Shown one piece after another: positions 8,145-17,245 of a stretch of DNA of 64,000 bases. The notes below the pieces were generated by a model that made no database searches, had not been told where the DNA came from, and saw nothing but the letters and a program-made list of their open reading frames with translations. Every line of letters begins with the position of its first letter. The stretch's first letter is position 1. Position numbers and translations under genes: made by a program. Source of the stretch: Roseiarcus sp963835955 (lineage in GTDB: Bacteria; Pseudomonadota; Alphaproteobacteria; Rhizobiales; Beijerinckiaceae); the NCBI GenBank assembly GCA_963835955.1, contig CAWIHZ010000017.1:310001-374000 (forward strand), given 5' to 3'.

Positions 8145-9416
8145 TCAGAGGATGACGCGCCGCATATCCTCGACCACTCCCGCCAGATGCCGCATGAATC
8201 GCGCCGCCGCGGCGCCATCGATCACGCGGTGGTCGTAGGAGAGGCAGAGCGGCAGCATCAGGCGCGGCTGGAAGACTTTGCCATCCCAAACCGGCGCCAT
8301 CCTCGAACGCACGACGCCGAGGATCGCCACTTCTGGCGCGTTGACGATCGGGGTGAAGGCCGTGCCCCCGATGCCGCCCAGGGACGAAATGGTGAAGGTG
8401 GCGCCCTGCATCTCCGCGGGCGCGAGTTTCCCCGCGCGGGCCTTGTCGGAAAGCGCGCCGAGTTCACGGGCGAGCTCGACGACGCCTTTCTGGTCGACGT
8501 CTTTGATGACCGCGACAACGAGGCCATCGGGGGTGTCGATCGCAACACCTATGTGCCAATAATTGCGTAATATAAGTGAGTTACCATCGCTACCTAAAGC
8601 AGAGTTAAAGGTCGGGAAGACCTTGAGCGTCGCGACCGTCGCGCGCAGAAGAAGCGGCAGCAACGAGACCCGGTAAGGCTTGGACTTGTCCTTCTTGGCG
8701 GCCTCGTCGAGCGTCCTGCGAAACGCGTCGAGGTCTGTGATGTCGGCCTCGTCGGTATGGGTGACATGCGGGACGTTGACCCAGGACGCGTGAAGACGGG
8801 GGCCCGAGATGCGCTTGATGCGCGAGAGCGGCACAGTTTGGACTGGCCCGAATTTGGCGAAGTCGACCGTTGGAACCGTCGGCAGCGCGGTTCCGCCGCC
8901 GGCGCTGACCACTCCCGCAAGCGCCGCCTTGACATCATCGCGGGTGATGCGCCCTTTCTCGCCGGTGCCCTTGACCAGATTGAGATCGAGACCGAGCTCG
9001 CGGGCGAGACGGCGCACGGCGGGTCCGGCAAAAACGCCCGCGAAGTCTGCCATGGCCGGCCCGGATGCGGCAGCCGGAGCAGGAGCGGGCGCCGGGGCCG
9101 CCGGCTGCGCCGGAAGCGTGGCAGGCTCCTTGGCCGGCGCTGGCGCAGGCGGAGCCGATGCTTGGGCCGCGTCGGCGCCCGCGGCTTCGATCTGCGCGAT
9201 CAAAACGCCCATAGACACCTTATCCCCGACCTTCGCCACCACGTCGGCGACCGTGCCGGCGACCGGCGAAGGCACGTCCATCGTCGCCTTGTCGGATTCG
9301 AGCGTCAGCAGCGACTGGTCGACTTTGACCGAATCGCCGGGTTTCACCAGCACCTCGATGACCGGCACATCCTTGAAATCGCCGATATCGGGAACATTCA
9401 CGTCGATTTTCGCCAC
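8145..9416 (-). CDS. aceF: pyruvate dehydrogenase E2, dihydrolipoamide acetyltransferase
   Basis: 423 residues: a single lipoyl domain (1-80, LTLESDKATMDVPSP, Lys43), an Ala/Pro linker, a peripheral subunit-binding domain near 128-165 (AVRRLARELGLDL, GRITRDDVKAAL), and the acetyltransferase core ending in SYDHRVIDGAAAARFMRHL with the catalytic His. It transfers acetyl from lipoamide to CoA. E. coli AceF has three lipoyl domains; this one has one, with a second carried by Lpd next door. The gene contains a 66-nt AT-rich patch at 8544-8609 (TTA, ATA, GGT, CTT codons) that breaks the otherwise GC-rich codon use while keeping the protein motif. Confidence 0.95.
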   Translation of the reverse strand: MAKIDVNVPDIGDFKDVPVIEVLVKPGDSVKVDQSLLTLESDKATMDVPSPVAGTVADVVAKVGDKVSMGVLIAQIEAAGADAAQASAPPAPAPAKEPATLPAQPAAPAPAPAPAAASGPAMADFAGVFAGPAVRRLARELGLDLNLVKGTGEKGRITRDDVKAALAGVVSAGGGTALPTVPTVDFAKFGPVQTVPLSRIKRISGPRLHASWVNVPHVTHTDEADITDLDAFRRTLDEAAKKDKSKPYRVSLLPLLLRATVATLKVFPTFNSALGSDGNSLILRNYWHIGVAIDTPDGLVVAVIKDVDQKGVVELARELGALSDKARAGKLAPAEMQGATFTISSLGGIGGTAFTPIVNAPEVAILGVVRSRMAPVWDGKVFQPRLMLPLCLSYDHRVIDGAAAARFMRHLAGVVEDMRRVIL

Positions 9417-9461
9417 CGGCGCACTCCTTCGGGCGATGAGGATGAATGGGACGATCCGGCC

Positions 9462-12128
9462 TCAACTGCGCGCCGGATTCGGCCCCTCCGGGTCGATGCC
9501 ATATTTCGATATCGCTTCGGCGACGCGTCGCGTCGGCAGCAGCTGGTCGTCGGCGAGCGCCTTCAGGCTGGCGACGACGACGTGATAGCGGTCAACTTCG
9601 AAGAAAGAGCGCAGACGCCGCCGATAGTCCGAGCGCCCAAAGCCGTCGGCGCCCAGGACCTTGTACCGGGCGGGAACATAAGGCCGAACGCCGTCGGCGA
9701 GCGCCTTCATATAGTCGGTCGAGGCGATCACGGGCCCCGTTCCGCCCGCGAGCGCGCGCGTGATATAGGGAACCCGCGGCTCGGCCTCGGGATGCAGCAT
9801 CGTCCAGCGCTCAACGTCGAGTCCTTCCCGGCGCAGCTCGGTGAAGCTGGTCACGCTCCAGACTTCGCTGCTGACGCCGTGTTCCTCGGCCAACATCTGA
9901 GCGGCCGCCTCGACTTCGCGCAGAATCGCGCCGGCGCCGAGAAGGCGCACATGCAAGCCGGACTTCTTGGCCGCGACCTCGCGCAGTTTGTAAGCGCCGC
10001 GCAGAATGCCGTCTTCCGCGCCCTCCGGCATGGCTGGATGAGGGTAATTCTCGTTGAGCGTCGTGATGTAGTAGTAAACGTCCTCGTTAGCGACGAGCAT
10101 GCGCTTGAGCCCCGCGTGAACGATCACGGCGACTTCATAGGCGTAAGTCGGGTCGTAGGTCACGCAATTGGGAATGGTCGAAGCCAGGATGTGGCTGTGT
10201 CCGTCCTCATGCTGCAGTCCCTCGCCATTGAGGGTCGTGCGGCCCGAGGTGCCCCCGATCAGGAAGCCGCGCGTGCGCATGTCGCCCGCCGCCCAGGCGA
10301 GATCGCCGATGCGCTGGAATCCGAACATCGAATAGTAGATGTAGAAGGGAATCATCGGCGTGTTCGAGCTCGAATAGGAAGTGCCCGCGGCGATGAAAGA
10401 GGCCATCGCGCCCGGTTCGTTGATGCCTTCCTGTAGAATCTGCCCCTTCGGATCTTCGCGATAGTACATCAGCTGGTCGGCGTCTTGCGGCCGGTAAAGC
10501 TGACCGACCTCGCTGAAAATGCCGACCTGACGAAAAAGCCCCTCCATGCCGAAGGTCCGACTCTCGTCCGGCACGATCGGTACGACCCGGGGGCCGAGGT
10601 CCTTGTCGCGCAGGAGCGTCGTCAAGATGCGAACGAAGGCCATGGTGGTCGAGATTTCCCGCCCTTCAGCGGTCGCCTTCAAAAGGGCGTCGAAATGGGA
10701 AAGCGGAGGGACGGTTAGCGGGTCGCTCTTTCGTCGACGCGCGGGTAGGTATCCGCCGAGCGCCTCTCGACGCGCACGGAGATACTTCATCTCTTCGCTG
10801 TCTTCGGCAAAGCGAAGGAAGGGAACCTTATCGAGATCCTCGTCCGGCACTGGGATATGAAACCGATCGCGGAAGGCCTTCAAAGCGTCATGGCCGAGCT
10901 TCTTGGCCTGATGGGCGATCATCTGCCCTTCGCCCGCTGCGCCCATGCCGTAGCCCTTGACGGTCTTAGCGAGGATAACGGTCGGCTGACCCTTGCGCTC
11001 GACCGCCGCCTTGTAAGCTGCGTAGACCTTGATCGGATCGTGGCCGCCGCGCGTGAGGGACCAGATCTGCGCGTCGGTCCAGTCCTCGACCATCGCCGCA
11101 GTCTCCGGGTGGCGTCCGAAAAAATTCTTGCGAATATAGGCGCCGTCCTTCGACTTGAAGTCCTGGTACTCGCCGTCGACGCATTCGTCCATGAGCTGGC
11201 GCAGCTTGCCGGCGGAATCTCTGGCCAACAACCCGTCCCAGCCAGAGCCCCAAAGACACTTGATGACGTTCCAGCCGGCGCCGCGGAAGTCGGCTTCGAG
11301 CTCCTGCACGATCTTGCCGTTGCCTCGCACCGGCCCGTCGAGCCGCTGAAGATTGCAGTTGATGACAAAAATGAGGTTGTCGAGCTTCTCGCGGCCCGCG
11401 AGCGAGATCGCGCCGAGCGATTCCGGTTCGTCCATCTCGCCGTCGCCGCAGAAGACCCAGACCTTCCGCGGGGCCGTGTCGGCAAGGCCGCGGCCGTGCA
11501 GATAGCGCAGAAAGCGGGCTTGATAGATCGCCATCAACGGCCCCAGGCCCATCGACACGGTCGGAAATTGCCAGAAATCCGGCATGAGCCATGGGTGTGG
11601 ATAGGATGGCAGGCCCTTTCTTCCAACCTCCTGGCGGAAATTGAGGAGTTGCTCCTCGCTGAGGCGCCCCTCGACAAACGCGCGGGCGTAAATGCCCGGA
11701 GAGCTGTGCCCCTGAAAATAAATCAGGTCGCCGCCATGGTTTTCGTTGGCGGCGTGCCAGAAATGCATAAAGCCGGTGTCGTATAGCGTCGCGGCCGACT
11801 GGAAGCTGGCGATATGCCCGCCGAGCTCGGACGATTCCTTGTTCGCCTTGACGACGATCGCCGCCGCGTTCCAGCGCACGAAACGGCGAATGCGCTGCTC
11901 GATCGCTCTGTCGCCGGGATGGCGCGGCTGCGCCTCGGGCGGGATGGTGTTGACATAGGCGGTATTGGCGGCGAACGGCAGACTTGCGCCCTTGCGCCGG
12001 GCCGATTTGACCACCGAGTCCAGGATTTCGTCGACCCTGCCGAGGCCCTCGAAGGCCTCCACCGAGTCCAGCGCGTCAAGCCATTCGGTCGTCTCGGCTG
12101 TTTCGACTGCGGGCTCGTTGTCCATCAA
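9462..12128 (-). CDS. aceE: pyruvate dehydrogenase E1, homodimeric type
   Basis: 888 residues, the family's normal length. Thiamine-diphosphate enzyme that decarboxylates pyruvate and acetylates the lipoyl group of AceF. Visible motifs: GGHIASFQSAATLYDTGF, HSSPGIYARAF, the ThDP motif GDGEMDEPESLGA ending in NCNLQRLDGPV, and GLQHEDGHSHI in the pyrimidine domain. It is first in the operon aceE-aceF-lpd-SDR, with a 46-nt gap to aceF. The promoter is expected in 12129-12338, shared back to back with the hydroxyisourate hydrolase gene. I did not recognise a specific operator there. Confidence 0.97.
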   Translation of the reverse strand: MMDNEPAVETAETTEWLDALDSVEAFEGLGRVDEILDSVVKSARRKGASLPFAANTAYVNTIPPEAQPRHPGDRAIEQRIRRFVRWNAAAIVVKANKESSELGGHIASFQSAATLYDTGFMHFWHAANENHGGDLIYFQGHSSPGIYARAFVEGRLSEEQLLNFRQEVGRKGLPSYPHPWLMPDFWQFPTVSMGLGPLMAIYQARFLRYLHGRGLADTAPRKVWVFCGDGEMDEPESLGAISLAGREKLDNLIFVINCNLQRLDGPVRGNGKIVQELEADFRGAGWNVIKCLWGSGWDGLLARDSAGKLRQLMDECVDGEYQDFKSKDGAYIRKNFFGRHPETAAMVEDWTDAQIWSLTRGGHDPIKVYAAYKAAVERKGQPTVILAKTVKGYGMGAAGEGQMIAHQAKKLGHDALKAFRDRFHIPVPDEDLDKVPFLRFAEDSEEMKYLRARREALGGYLPARRRKSDPLTVPPLSHFDALLKATAEGREISTTMAFVRILTTLLRDKDLGPRVVPIVPDESRTFGMEGLFRQVGIFSEVGQLYRPQDADQLMYYREDPKGQILQEGINEPGAMASFIAAGTSYSSSNTPMIPFYIYYSMFGFQRIGDLAWAAGDMRTRGFLIGGTSGRTTLNGEGLQHEDGHSHILASTIPNCVTYDPTYAYEVAVIVHAGLKRMLVANEDVYYYITTLNENYPHPAMPEGAEDGILRGAYKLREVAAKKSGLHVRLLGAGAILREVEAAAQMLAEEHGVSSEVWSVTSFTELRREGLDVERWTMLHPEAEPRVPYITRALAGGTGPVIASTDYMKALADGVRPYVPARYKVLGADGFGRSDYRRRLRSFFEVDRYHVVVASLKALADDQLLPTRRVAEAISKYGIDPEGPNPARS

Positions 12129-12338
12129 GTCGGCCTCCCTCTAACGTTTGCGAAAAGCGGCGCGCGCGAATTCACGCCGTTACTTCTCACGCGTCCATCG
12201 CTTTGGCAATGTCGCCAAACGGCGTCGCAGCCATGCGAATGTCGCATGCAAGAACGAAACCTTGGCGGAATTGGCGCCGAAGGGCTAGGGTCGCCGGCGA
12301 ACCCCGCGTGCGCGAGGCCTCGGGCTCACGCCGACTTA

Positions 12339-12707
12339 ATGGAGCAGACATTGGCCGGCCTCACAACCCATGTCCTCGATGTCACGCGCGGCGGACCTGC
12401 CCAAGGGGTGCGCGTTCGACTCTATGAATTGGAGACGCCGGAGAAACGCAAACTGGTCGCGCAGGTCGCGACCAATGGCGACGGGCGCACCGACGAGCCT
12501 CTGATCGGGGCCGCGCAGTCGCGCGCCGGCCGATTCGAACTCGTCTTCGAAGTCGGCGACTACTTCCGCCGCCGGGGCGCGAACCTCGCCGAGCCGCCGT
12601 TCCTGGACCTGGTGCCGATCCGCTTCGGGATCGCTGACCCGGCGGCGCATTACCATGTGCCGCTCCTCGTCTCGCCCTGGGCCTATTCGACGTATCGGGG
12701 TAGTTGA
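12339..12707 (+). CDS. uraH: 5-hydroxyisourate hydrolase (transthyretin-like)
   Basis: 122 residues, the family's usual size. The enzyme hydrolyses 5-hydroxyisourate, the uricase product, to OHCU in purine degradation. Both family signatures are present: the N-terminal LTTHVLDVTRGGPA with its catalytic His, and the C-terminal YHVPLLVSPWAYSTYRGS ending in the hallmark tetrapeptide YRGS. The catalytic Arg is in VPIRFGI. No signal peptide, so cytoplasmic. Start at ATG 12339, although its ribosome-binding site is weak. No uricase or OHCU decarboxylase is in this window, so the gene stands alone. Confidence 0.93.
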   Translation: MEQTLAGLTTHVLDVTRGGPAQGVRVRLYELETPEKRKLVAQVATNGDGRTDEPLIGAAQSRAGRFELVFEVGDYFRRRGANLAEPPFLDLVPIRFGIADPAAHYHVPLLVSPWAYSTYRGS

Positions 12708-13440
12708 TTTTGCATTCGGCGTCGCGAAGGGCCGCGCTGTAACTGACAACTATTATCAGTGTTTAATCGTGCGCCGAAGGCTTGCGCGGTTCAGCCAAAT
12801 TTTTCCAAGAAAACCCAAACCGGACCAAGGAAATCCAAGCAAATCCAAGAAAAAAATGCTTGGATTTGCTTGGATTTGCTTGGATTCCTTCGTGCGAATT
12901 GGGACTTTTCAACGGATTAGCGCAAATCCGATCGAAAAAAATCATCGGGGTTAATAAAAGCCGCTTACATCATGTGATATGCGCCCGCCCGCGCCCAACA
13001 GGCCGCTTCTGCCCTCCTCCCTTGGTCCTCATTGGCGATCCCTGCGCCCATGCCGAAAGCACAATAACACGCCTTTTGATTTTCAGCAAATAATTTGTTG
13101 GCGCTTTTGGGCGCTGGCTGTCGGTCCCAAGAAATCGGGCCGGCCCACTACCGTTTTCGCACCCGTCGCAATTCGGGCGACCTTGCCGGCGCCGCCGGCG
13201 ACATGCGCGGGGATTTTCGCCTTGAGGGGCCGCCACGGATGACGTTCGGCCAAAGCCTCATGCTTAAAGTATTTCGTTCATACAATTACTTAATTGGCTT
13301 TTATGATTTGGCGCATCAACGTTTGAAGCGGGTTTTTCTCGGCCGTCGCCGCCCGCTCGGCGTTGAGGACACGGCCGGTCGAGCGCAGATCGCTCCCAAG
13401 CGCCCAACGAAAAGTCTTCCCCGGTCACGCCGAAGCGGGC
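12708..13440. other. intergenic region with the 12.8-kb hairpin
   Basis: About 730 bp with no recognisable gene between uraH and the MarR gene. It holds the word-repeat hairpin at 12831-12877 and several AT-rich stretches. Frames that cross it show no domain. Confidence 0.5.
12831..12877. repeat. 19-bp perfect hairpin made of AAATCCAAGC words
   Basis: AAATCCAAGCAAATCCAAG at 12831-12849, loop of 9 nt (12850-12858), then its exact complement at 12859-12877. A further GCTTGGATT unit follows to about 12886, and related CCAAGAAAACCCAAA words precede it from 12805. Each arm is itself a tandem repeat of a 10-nt word. Alternating AAATCC/GGATTT words echo the style of the element at 3329-3434 but with a different word. 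No T-run follows. Confidence 0.85.
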
Positions 13441-13478
13441 TTGATTTTCATAGTTTTGCATATTATAAGTCAGCTTAT
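13441..13478 (+). promoter_or_regulatory. promoter with overlapping palindrome for the MarR-efflux operon
   Basis: TTGATT at 13441-13446, a 17-nt spacer and TATAAG at 13464-13469 form a plausible sigma70 promoter. The inverted repeat ATAAG-TCAG-CTTAT (13465-13478) overlaps the -10 box. A MarR-type dimer bound there would block transcription, which fits autorepression relieved by a drug ligand as in EmrR/MarR systems. Inferred from sequence only. Confidence 0.45.
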
Positions 13479-13944
13479 GTTATCAGATGCTCACAAATTC
13501 ATGTTCACTCCCGCCCGCGAACTCGCGTTCGCGCTCAGCGACGCGGCCCGGTTGCTGCGAACCTATTCCGACCAGCGCGCGCGCGAACTCAATACGACGC
13601 GCGCCCAATGGGCGGTGCTGGTGCGCTTACAGCGTTGCGAGGGCTTCAAGCAGAGCGAACTGGCCGAAGCGCTCGACCTGGCGCCGATCACGCTCGGCCG
13701 CCTCGTCGACAAGCTGACCTCGGCCGGTTTGGTCGAACGGCGGGACGACGCGACCGACCGCCGCGCCCATCGCCTCTACCTGACCGCAAAAGCGGCGCCG
13801 ATGCTGCGCGAGCTCGGAGCGCTGGCCGAGGACGTGATGGCGCGGGCGCTGTCCGGTCTGGATCGAAAGGCCATTAGCGATCTGCATCAGGGCCTCAGCG
13901 CCATCAAAGCCAATCTCAAGAGCGAATTGCAATCGGGAGCCTAA
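13477..13944 (+). CDS. MarR-family regulator of the efflux operon
   Basis: 155 residues from ATG 13477; ATG 13501 is an equally possible start, and neither has a strong ribosome-binding site. A winged helix occupies about residues 35-110: TTRAQWAVLVRLQRCEGFKQ, SELAEALDLAPITLGRLVDKL and the wing VERRDDATDRRAHRLYLT with the family's DxR motif. It is followed 4 nt later by the HlyD-family and MFS genes. This is the EmrRAB arrangement, and it points to autoregulated repression of drug export. Confidence 0.88.
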   Translation: MLSDAHKFMFTPARELAFALSDAARLLRTYSDQRARELNTTRAQWAVLVRLQRCEGFKQSELAEALDLAPITLGRLVDKLTSAGLVERRDDATDRRAHRLYLTAKAAPMLRELGALAEDVMARALSGLDRKAISDLHQGLSAIKANLKSELQSGA

Positions 13945-13948
13945 AGAC

Positions 13949-15301
13949 GTGATTCAATCCAAGTCGGCCGCGGCGCTGGAATCCGCGGAACAGGACTCCC
14001 CTGCCGACGCCCCGCCGCCCGTTCAGCTGGCGGTGGCCAAAGCGGCCTCGTCCGGCCAGCCGCATTCGTCGCCGTCCGTCGCGCCGGCGTCAGGGCAGCC
14101 GGTTCAATTCGCGCCCGCCAAGGCGCCTTCGCCGAGCCCGGCGCCCTCGCCCCAGCGGGTCGCTCCGGCGCCGGCGCAGGATGCTCCCGCGATCGTCGCC
14201 AAACGTCGCGGGTCAATGCGATTCGTCATGCTGGTCGTCATCCCGCTGATCGCGCTGGCCGGCGGGTTCGCCTGGTGGCTGCAGGGCGGCCGTTACGTTA
14301 CGACCGACAATTCCTATGTCGGGGCCCAGAAGGTGCTCATCACGCCGCAGGTTTCCGGGCCGATCGTCGCCGTTCACGTGATCGAGGGCCAGAAGGTCAA
14401 GACCGGCGATCCGCTGTTCGACATCGACCCGGCCCCCTACCAGACCGCGCTTCTGCTCGCCCAAGGCCGGCTCGACGCGGCGAAAGTCGAATTCGCCAAC
14501 TTACGCTCTTCGTATGTGAGCAACCAGGACCAGATCAAGATGGGCGAGGACGCGGTGCGCGTGCGTCAGGCCGATTTCGACCGCAAGAACCAGCTGGTCG
14601 CGCGCGCCGCTGGAACGATCAACGATCGCGACACTTCGATGGCGACGCTGATCCAGGCCAAGCAACTGCTCGAATTCGTGCGCCTGCAGCAGGCGGCGAC
14701 GATGGTCAAGCTCGGCGGAGCCCTGGACGCATCGATCGATAAATTTCCCCAATACATTGAGGCCAAGGCGGGGGTCGAGGACGCCGAACGCAACCTGCGC
14801 AACACCAGGATCCTGGCGCCGATCGACGGCGTGGCGACCCAGGTGGCGCAGATCGAGCTGGGGCGCGTCGCCCCGGCCGGCCAGCCGGTGTTCGCGATTG
14901 TCGCCAACACCGGCCTCTGGGTCGACGCCAATCCGAAGGAATCGGACCTGACCTACGTTCGCCAGGGCATGCCCGCGACGGTGACGGTCGATGCGTTTCC
15001 GGACAAGGTCTGGGCCGGCGACGTCTGCTCGATCGCGCCGGGAACCGGAGCTCAGTTCGCGATTCTTCCGCCGCAAAACGCCAGCGGCAACTGGGTCAAG
15101 GTCGTCCAGCGCGTGCCCTTGCGCTTCTGCTTCGATCCCCACGAGGACACGACCAACCTTCGCGCCGGGATGAGCGCGGATGTGTCGATCGACACCGGCC
15201 GCTCGCGCTCGCTTGGCGGCGTCATCGGCGGTGTCGCGCAATGGGCGGGCGACCTGACGAAGAGCGTCTTCGGGTCCAGGGCCTCCGCGACGGCAAGATG
15301 A
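13949..15301 (+). CDS. emrA: HlyD/EmrA-family membrane fusion protein
   Basis: 450 residues from GTG 13949, 4 nt after the MarR stop. Residues 1-88 are an unusual Pro/Ala-rich cytoplasmic tail (repeated PAPSPAP). One membrane helix spans about 92-111 (FVMLVVIPLIALAGGFAWW). It is followed by RYVTTDNSYVGAQKVLITPQ and the biotinyl-lipoyl-like hairpin VSGPIVAVHVIEGQKVKTGD of EmrA proteins, then coiled-coil and barrel regions (RILAPIDGVATQ). It couples the inner-membrane pump EmrB to an outer-membrane channel. The long Pro-rich tail is longer than in E. coli EmrA. Confidence 0.92.
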   Translation: MIQSKSAAALESAEQDSPADAPPPVQLAVAKAASSGQPHSSPSVAPASGQPVQFAPAKAPSPSPAPSPQRVAPAPAQDAPAIVAKRRGSMRFVMLVVIPLIALAGGFAWWLQGGRYVTTDNSYVGAQKVLITPQVSGPIVAVHVIEGQKVKTGDPLFDIDPAPYQTALLLAQGRLDAAKVEFANLRSSYVSNQDQIKMGEDAVRVRQADFDRKNQLVARAAGTINDRDTSMATLIQAKQLLEFVRLQQAATMVKLGGALDASIDKFPQYIEAKAGVEDAERNLRNTRILAPIDGVATQVAQIELGRVAPAGQPVFAIVANTGLWVDANPKESDLTYVRQGMPATVTVDAFPDKVWAGDVCSIAPGTGAQFAILPPQNASGNWVKVVQRVPLRFCFDPHEDTTNLRAGMSADVSIDTGRSRSLGGVIGGVAQWAGDLTKSVFGSRASATAR

Positions 15302-16845
15302 CCCGGCCGCTCTACGAGACCATCTCGCCCACGGTGCGATGGGCGCTGACCGTCTGCATCATGATGGCGACGATCATGCAGGCGCTCGACACCACCATCG
15401 CCAATGTCGCCCTGCCCTACATGCAAGGCTCGCTCTCGACGACACAGGATCAGATCAACTGGGTCCTGACCTCCTACATCATCGCCGCTGCGATCATGAC
15501 CTCGCCGCTGGGCTGGATGGCGACGCGGTTCGGGCGCAAGAAGCTGTTCATCGTCTGCACGGCCGGATTCACAATCGCCTCGATGCTGTGCGGGGTCGCG
15601 CTCTCGATTGAACAGATGGTCGCCTACCGGCTGTTGCAAGGCGTATTCGGCGCGGCGCTGGTGCCGTTGAGCCAGGCGGTGATGCTCGACATCTTCCCGC
15701 CCAACAGACGCGGCTCGGCGATGGCGATCTGGGGGATGGGCGTGATGCTGGGGCCGATCATGGGTCCGACCCTCGGCGGCTGGCTCACCGATTCCTATTC
15801 CTGGCGCTGGGTGTTCTTCGTCAACCTGCCGTTCGGCATCCTCACGACATTCGGCCTCTCTTTCTTCATGAGCGAGACCCCGACCCGCCCTGACGTCCCA
15901 TTCTCGTGGTTTGGGTTCACGAGCCTGTCGCTCGGGATCGGCGCCCTGCAGTTGATGCTGGACCGCGGACAGGAGCTCGGCTGGTTCGATTCCAACGAGA
16001 TCGTGATCGAAGCGATCATCTCCATCGCCGGCTTCTATTTCTTCCTTGCCGACTGCTTCACCTCGCGGCGGCCGTTCATTTCGGTGCGCATCTTTCGCGA
16101 CTGGAATTTCTCGATCGCGCTCGTCTTCATGTTCCTGATCGGCGTCATCCTGCTGGCGACGATGGCGCTGGTGACGCCCTTCATTCAGAACCTGCTCGGC
16201 TATCCGGTTCTCACCAGCGGCTATCTGCTAGGGACGCGCGGGATTGGAACCTTCGTCGCGATGTTCCTGGTCGGACGGCTCAGCAACAAGGTCGATCCGC
16301 GGCTGTTGATCTTTGTCGGACTGGTGCTGGCGACGACGTCGCTGTGGCTGATGGTCGGCTGGTCGCTCGACGTCCCGGCGCAAACCATCGCCATCAACTC
16401 GGTCGTGCAGGGTTTCGGGCTCGGCTTCGTGTTCGTTCCGCTCAACACCATCGCCTTCGCCAGCCTGCCGGGGGAATTGCGCACCGAGGGCGCGGCGCTG
16501 TGGACGCTGATCCGCAACATCGGCTCCGCGGTCGGCATTTCGATCGTCATCGCCCAGCTGACGAACATGACCACCGCGTTCCACAGCCAGCTCGTCGAAA
16601 GCGTCACGCCCTTCAGCGACGCGCTCAAAATGCCAAGCGCCGGCATGCTTGCGGGCCACGGCCTGCCGAACCTCGCCGCGCTCGACGCGCTGATCACGCA
16701 ACAGGCCGCGGCGATGGCTTATTCGAACGACTTCCTCTTGATGACGCTGGTCTCGCTCGCCGCCTTTCCGCTGCTCGCGCTGATCCGCTCGCCGAAGCTG
16801 GCGCCGGTCGGACGGGCGGCTGCGGCGCACGTGGCGATGGATTAA
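15298..16845 (+). CDS. emrB: DHA2-family MFS drug exporter (EmrB/QacA type)
   Basis: 515 residues from ATG 15298, which overlaps the emrA stop as ATGA. It shows the features of 14-helix DHA2 transporters: ALDTTIANVALPYMQGSL in helix 1, WVLTSYIIAAAIMTSPLGWM, the motif A region TRFGRKKLFI and motif C region GVMLGPIMGPTLGGWLTD. It should export hydrophobic toxins by proton antiport together with the EmrA-like protein. A start 19 codons upstream is open but lies inside emrA and is not preferred. Confidence 0.93.
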   Translation: MTRPLYETISPTVRWALTVCIMMATIMQALDTTIANVALPYMQGSLSTTQDQINWVLTSYIIAAAIMTSPLGWMATRFGRKKLFIVCTAGFTIASMLCGVALSIEQMVAYRLLQGVFGAALVPLSQAVMLDIFPPNRRGSAMAIWGMGVMLGPIMGPTLGGWLTDSYSWRWVFFVNLPFGILTTFGLSFFMSETPTRPDVPFSWFGFTSLSLGIGALQLMLDRGQELGWFDSNEIVIEAIISIAGFYFFLADCFTSRRPFISVRIFRDWNFSIALVFMFLIGVILLATMALVTPFIQNLLGYPVLTSGYLLGTRGIGTFVAMFLVGRLSNKVDPRLLIFVGLVLATTSLWLMVGWSLDVPAQTIAINSVVQGFGLGFVFVPLNTIAFASLPGELRTEGAALWTLIRNIGSAVGISIVIAQLTNMTTAFHSQLVESVTPFSDALKMPSAGMLAGHGLPNLAALDALITQQAAAMAYSNDFLLMTLVSLAAFPLLALIRSPKLAPVGRAAAAHVAMD

Positions 16846-16888
16846 GGCGCGGGCCAATTGGCTTGGAGCCGGCGGCGCCGAAAGCAAA

Positions 16889-17236
16889 TCACAGCCCGCT
16901 CGCCGCCAGACCGACGACGACGGCCATGGCGACCCATCCAACATGGCGTCCCCGCGTCGCCCAAGCGTTGCCGACGGCGGCGACCCCAAACGCGAGGATG
17001 CTCATCGCAATGATCCAATTGCGGGCGTCTGCGCCGAGCTTGGGCGCGGCGATCAGCAGAATCGCAAGACTTATCCATGCGACCGTGCCCGCTTGCCACA
17101 CCAGCCGAATCAACAAGCGCAGACGCGCGGGCTCGATGCGGGCGCGAGCGAAAACCTTCCTCTCCCCGATGACCCCATGCGCGATCGACGTCGCGAAAGC
17201 CAGGATTCCGGCCGCCTGGACCAAGAGATCGTGCAT
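16889..17236 (-). CDS. small four-helix membrane protein, divergent from TetR
   Basis: 115 residues with four hydrophobic segments at about 5-22, 46-64, 73-92 and 98-115 and little else. No family is recognised with confidence. It resembles small uncharacterised membrane proteins that begin with an LAFATSIAHGVIGER-like helix. It is transcribed away from the TetR gene, and both start next to the paired operators at 17246-17309. It is therefore the likely target of that repressor. Confidence 0.75.
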   Translation of the reverse strand: MHDLLVQAAGILAFATSIAHGVIGERKVFARARIEPARLRLLIRLVWQAGTVAWISLAILLIAAPKLGADARNWIIAMSILAFGVAAVGNAWATRGRHVGWVAMAVVVGLAASGL

Positions 17237-17245
17237 TGCGCGTTT

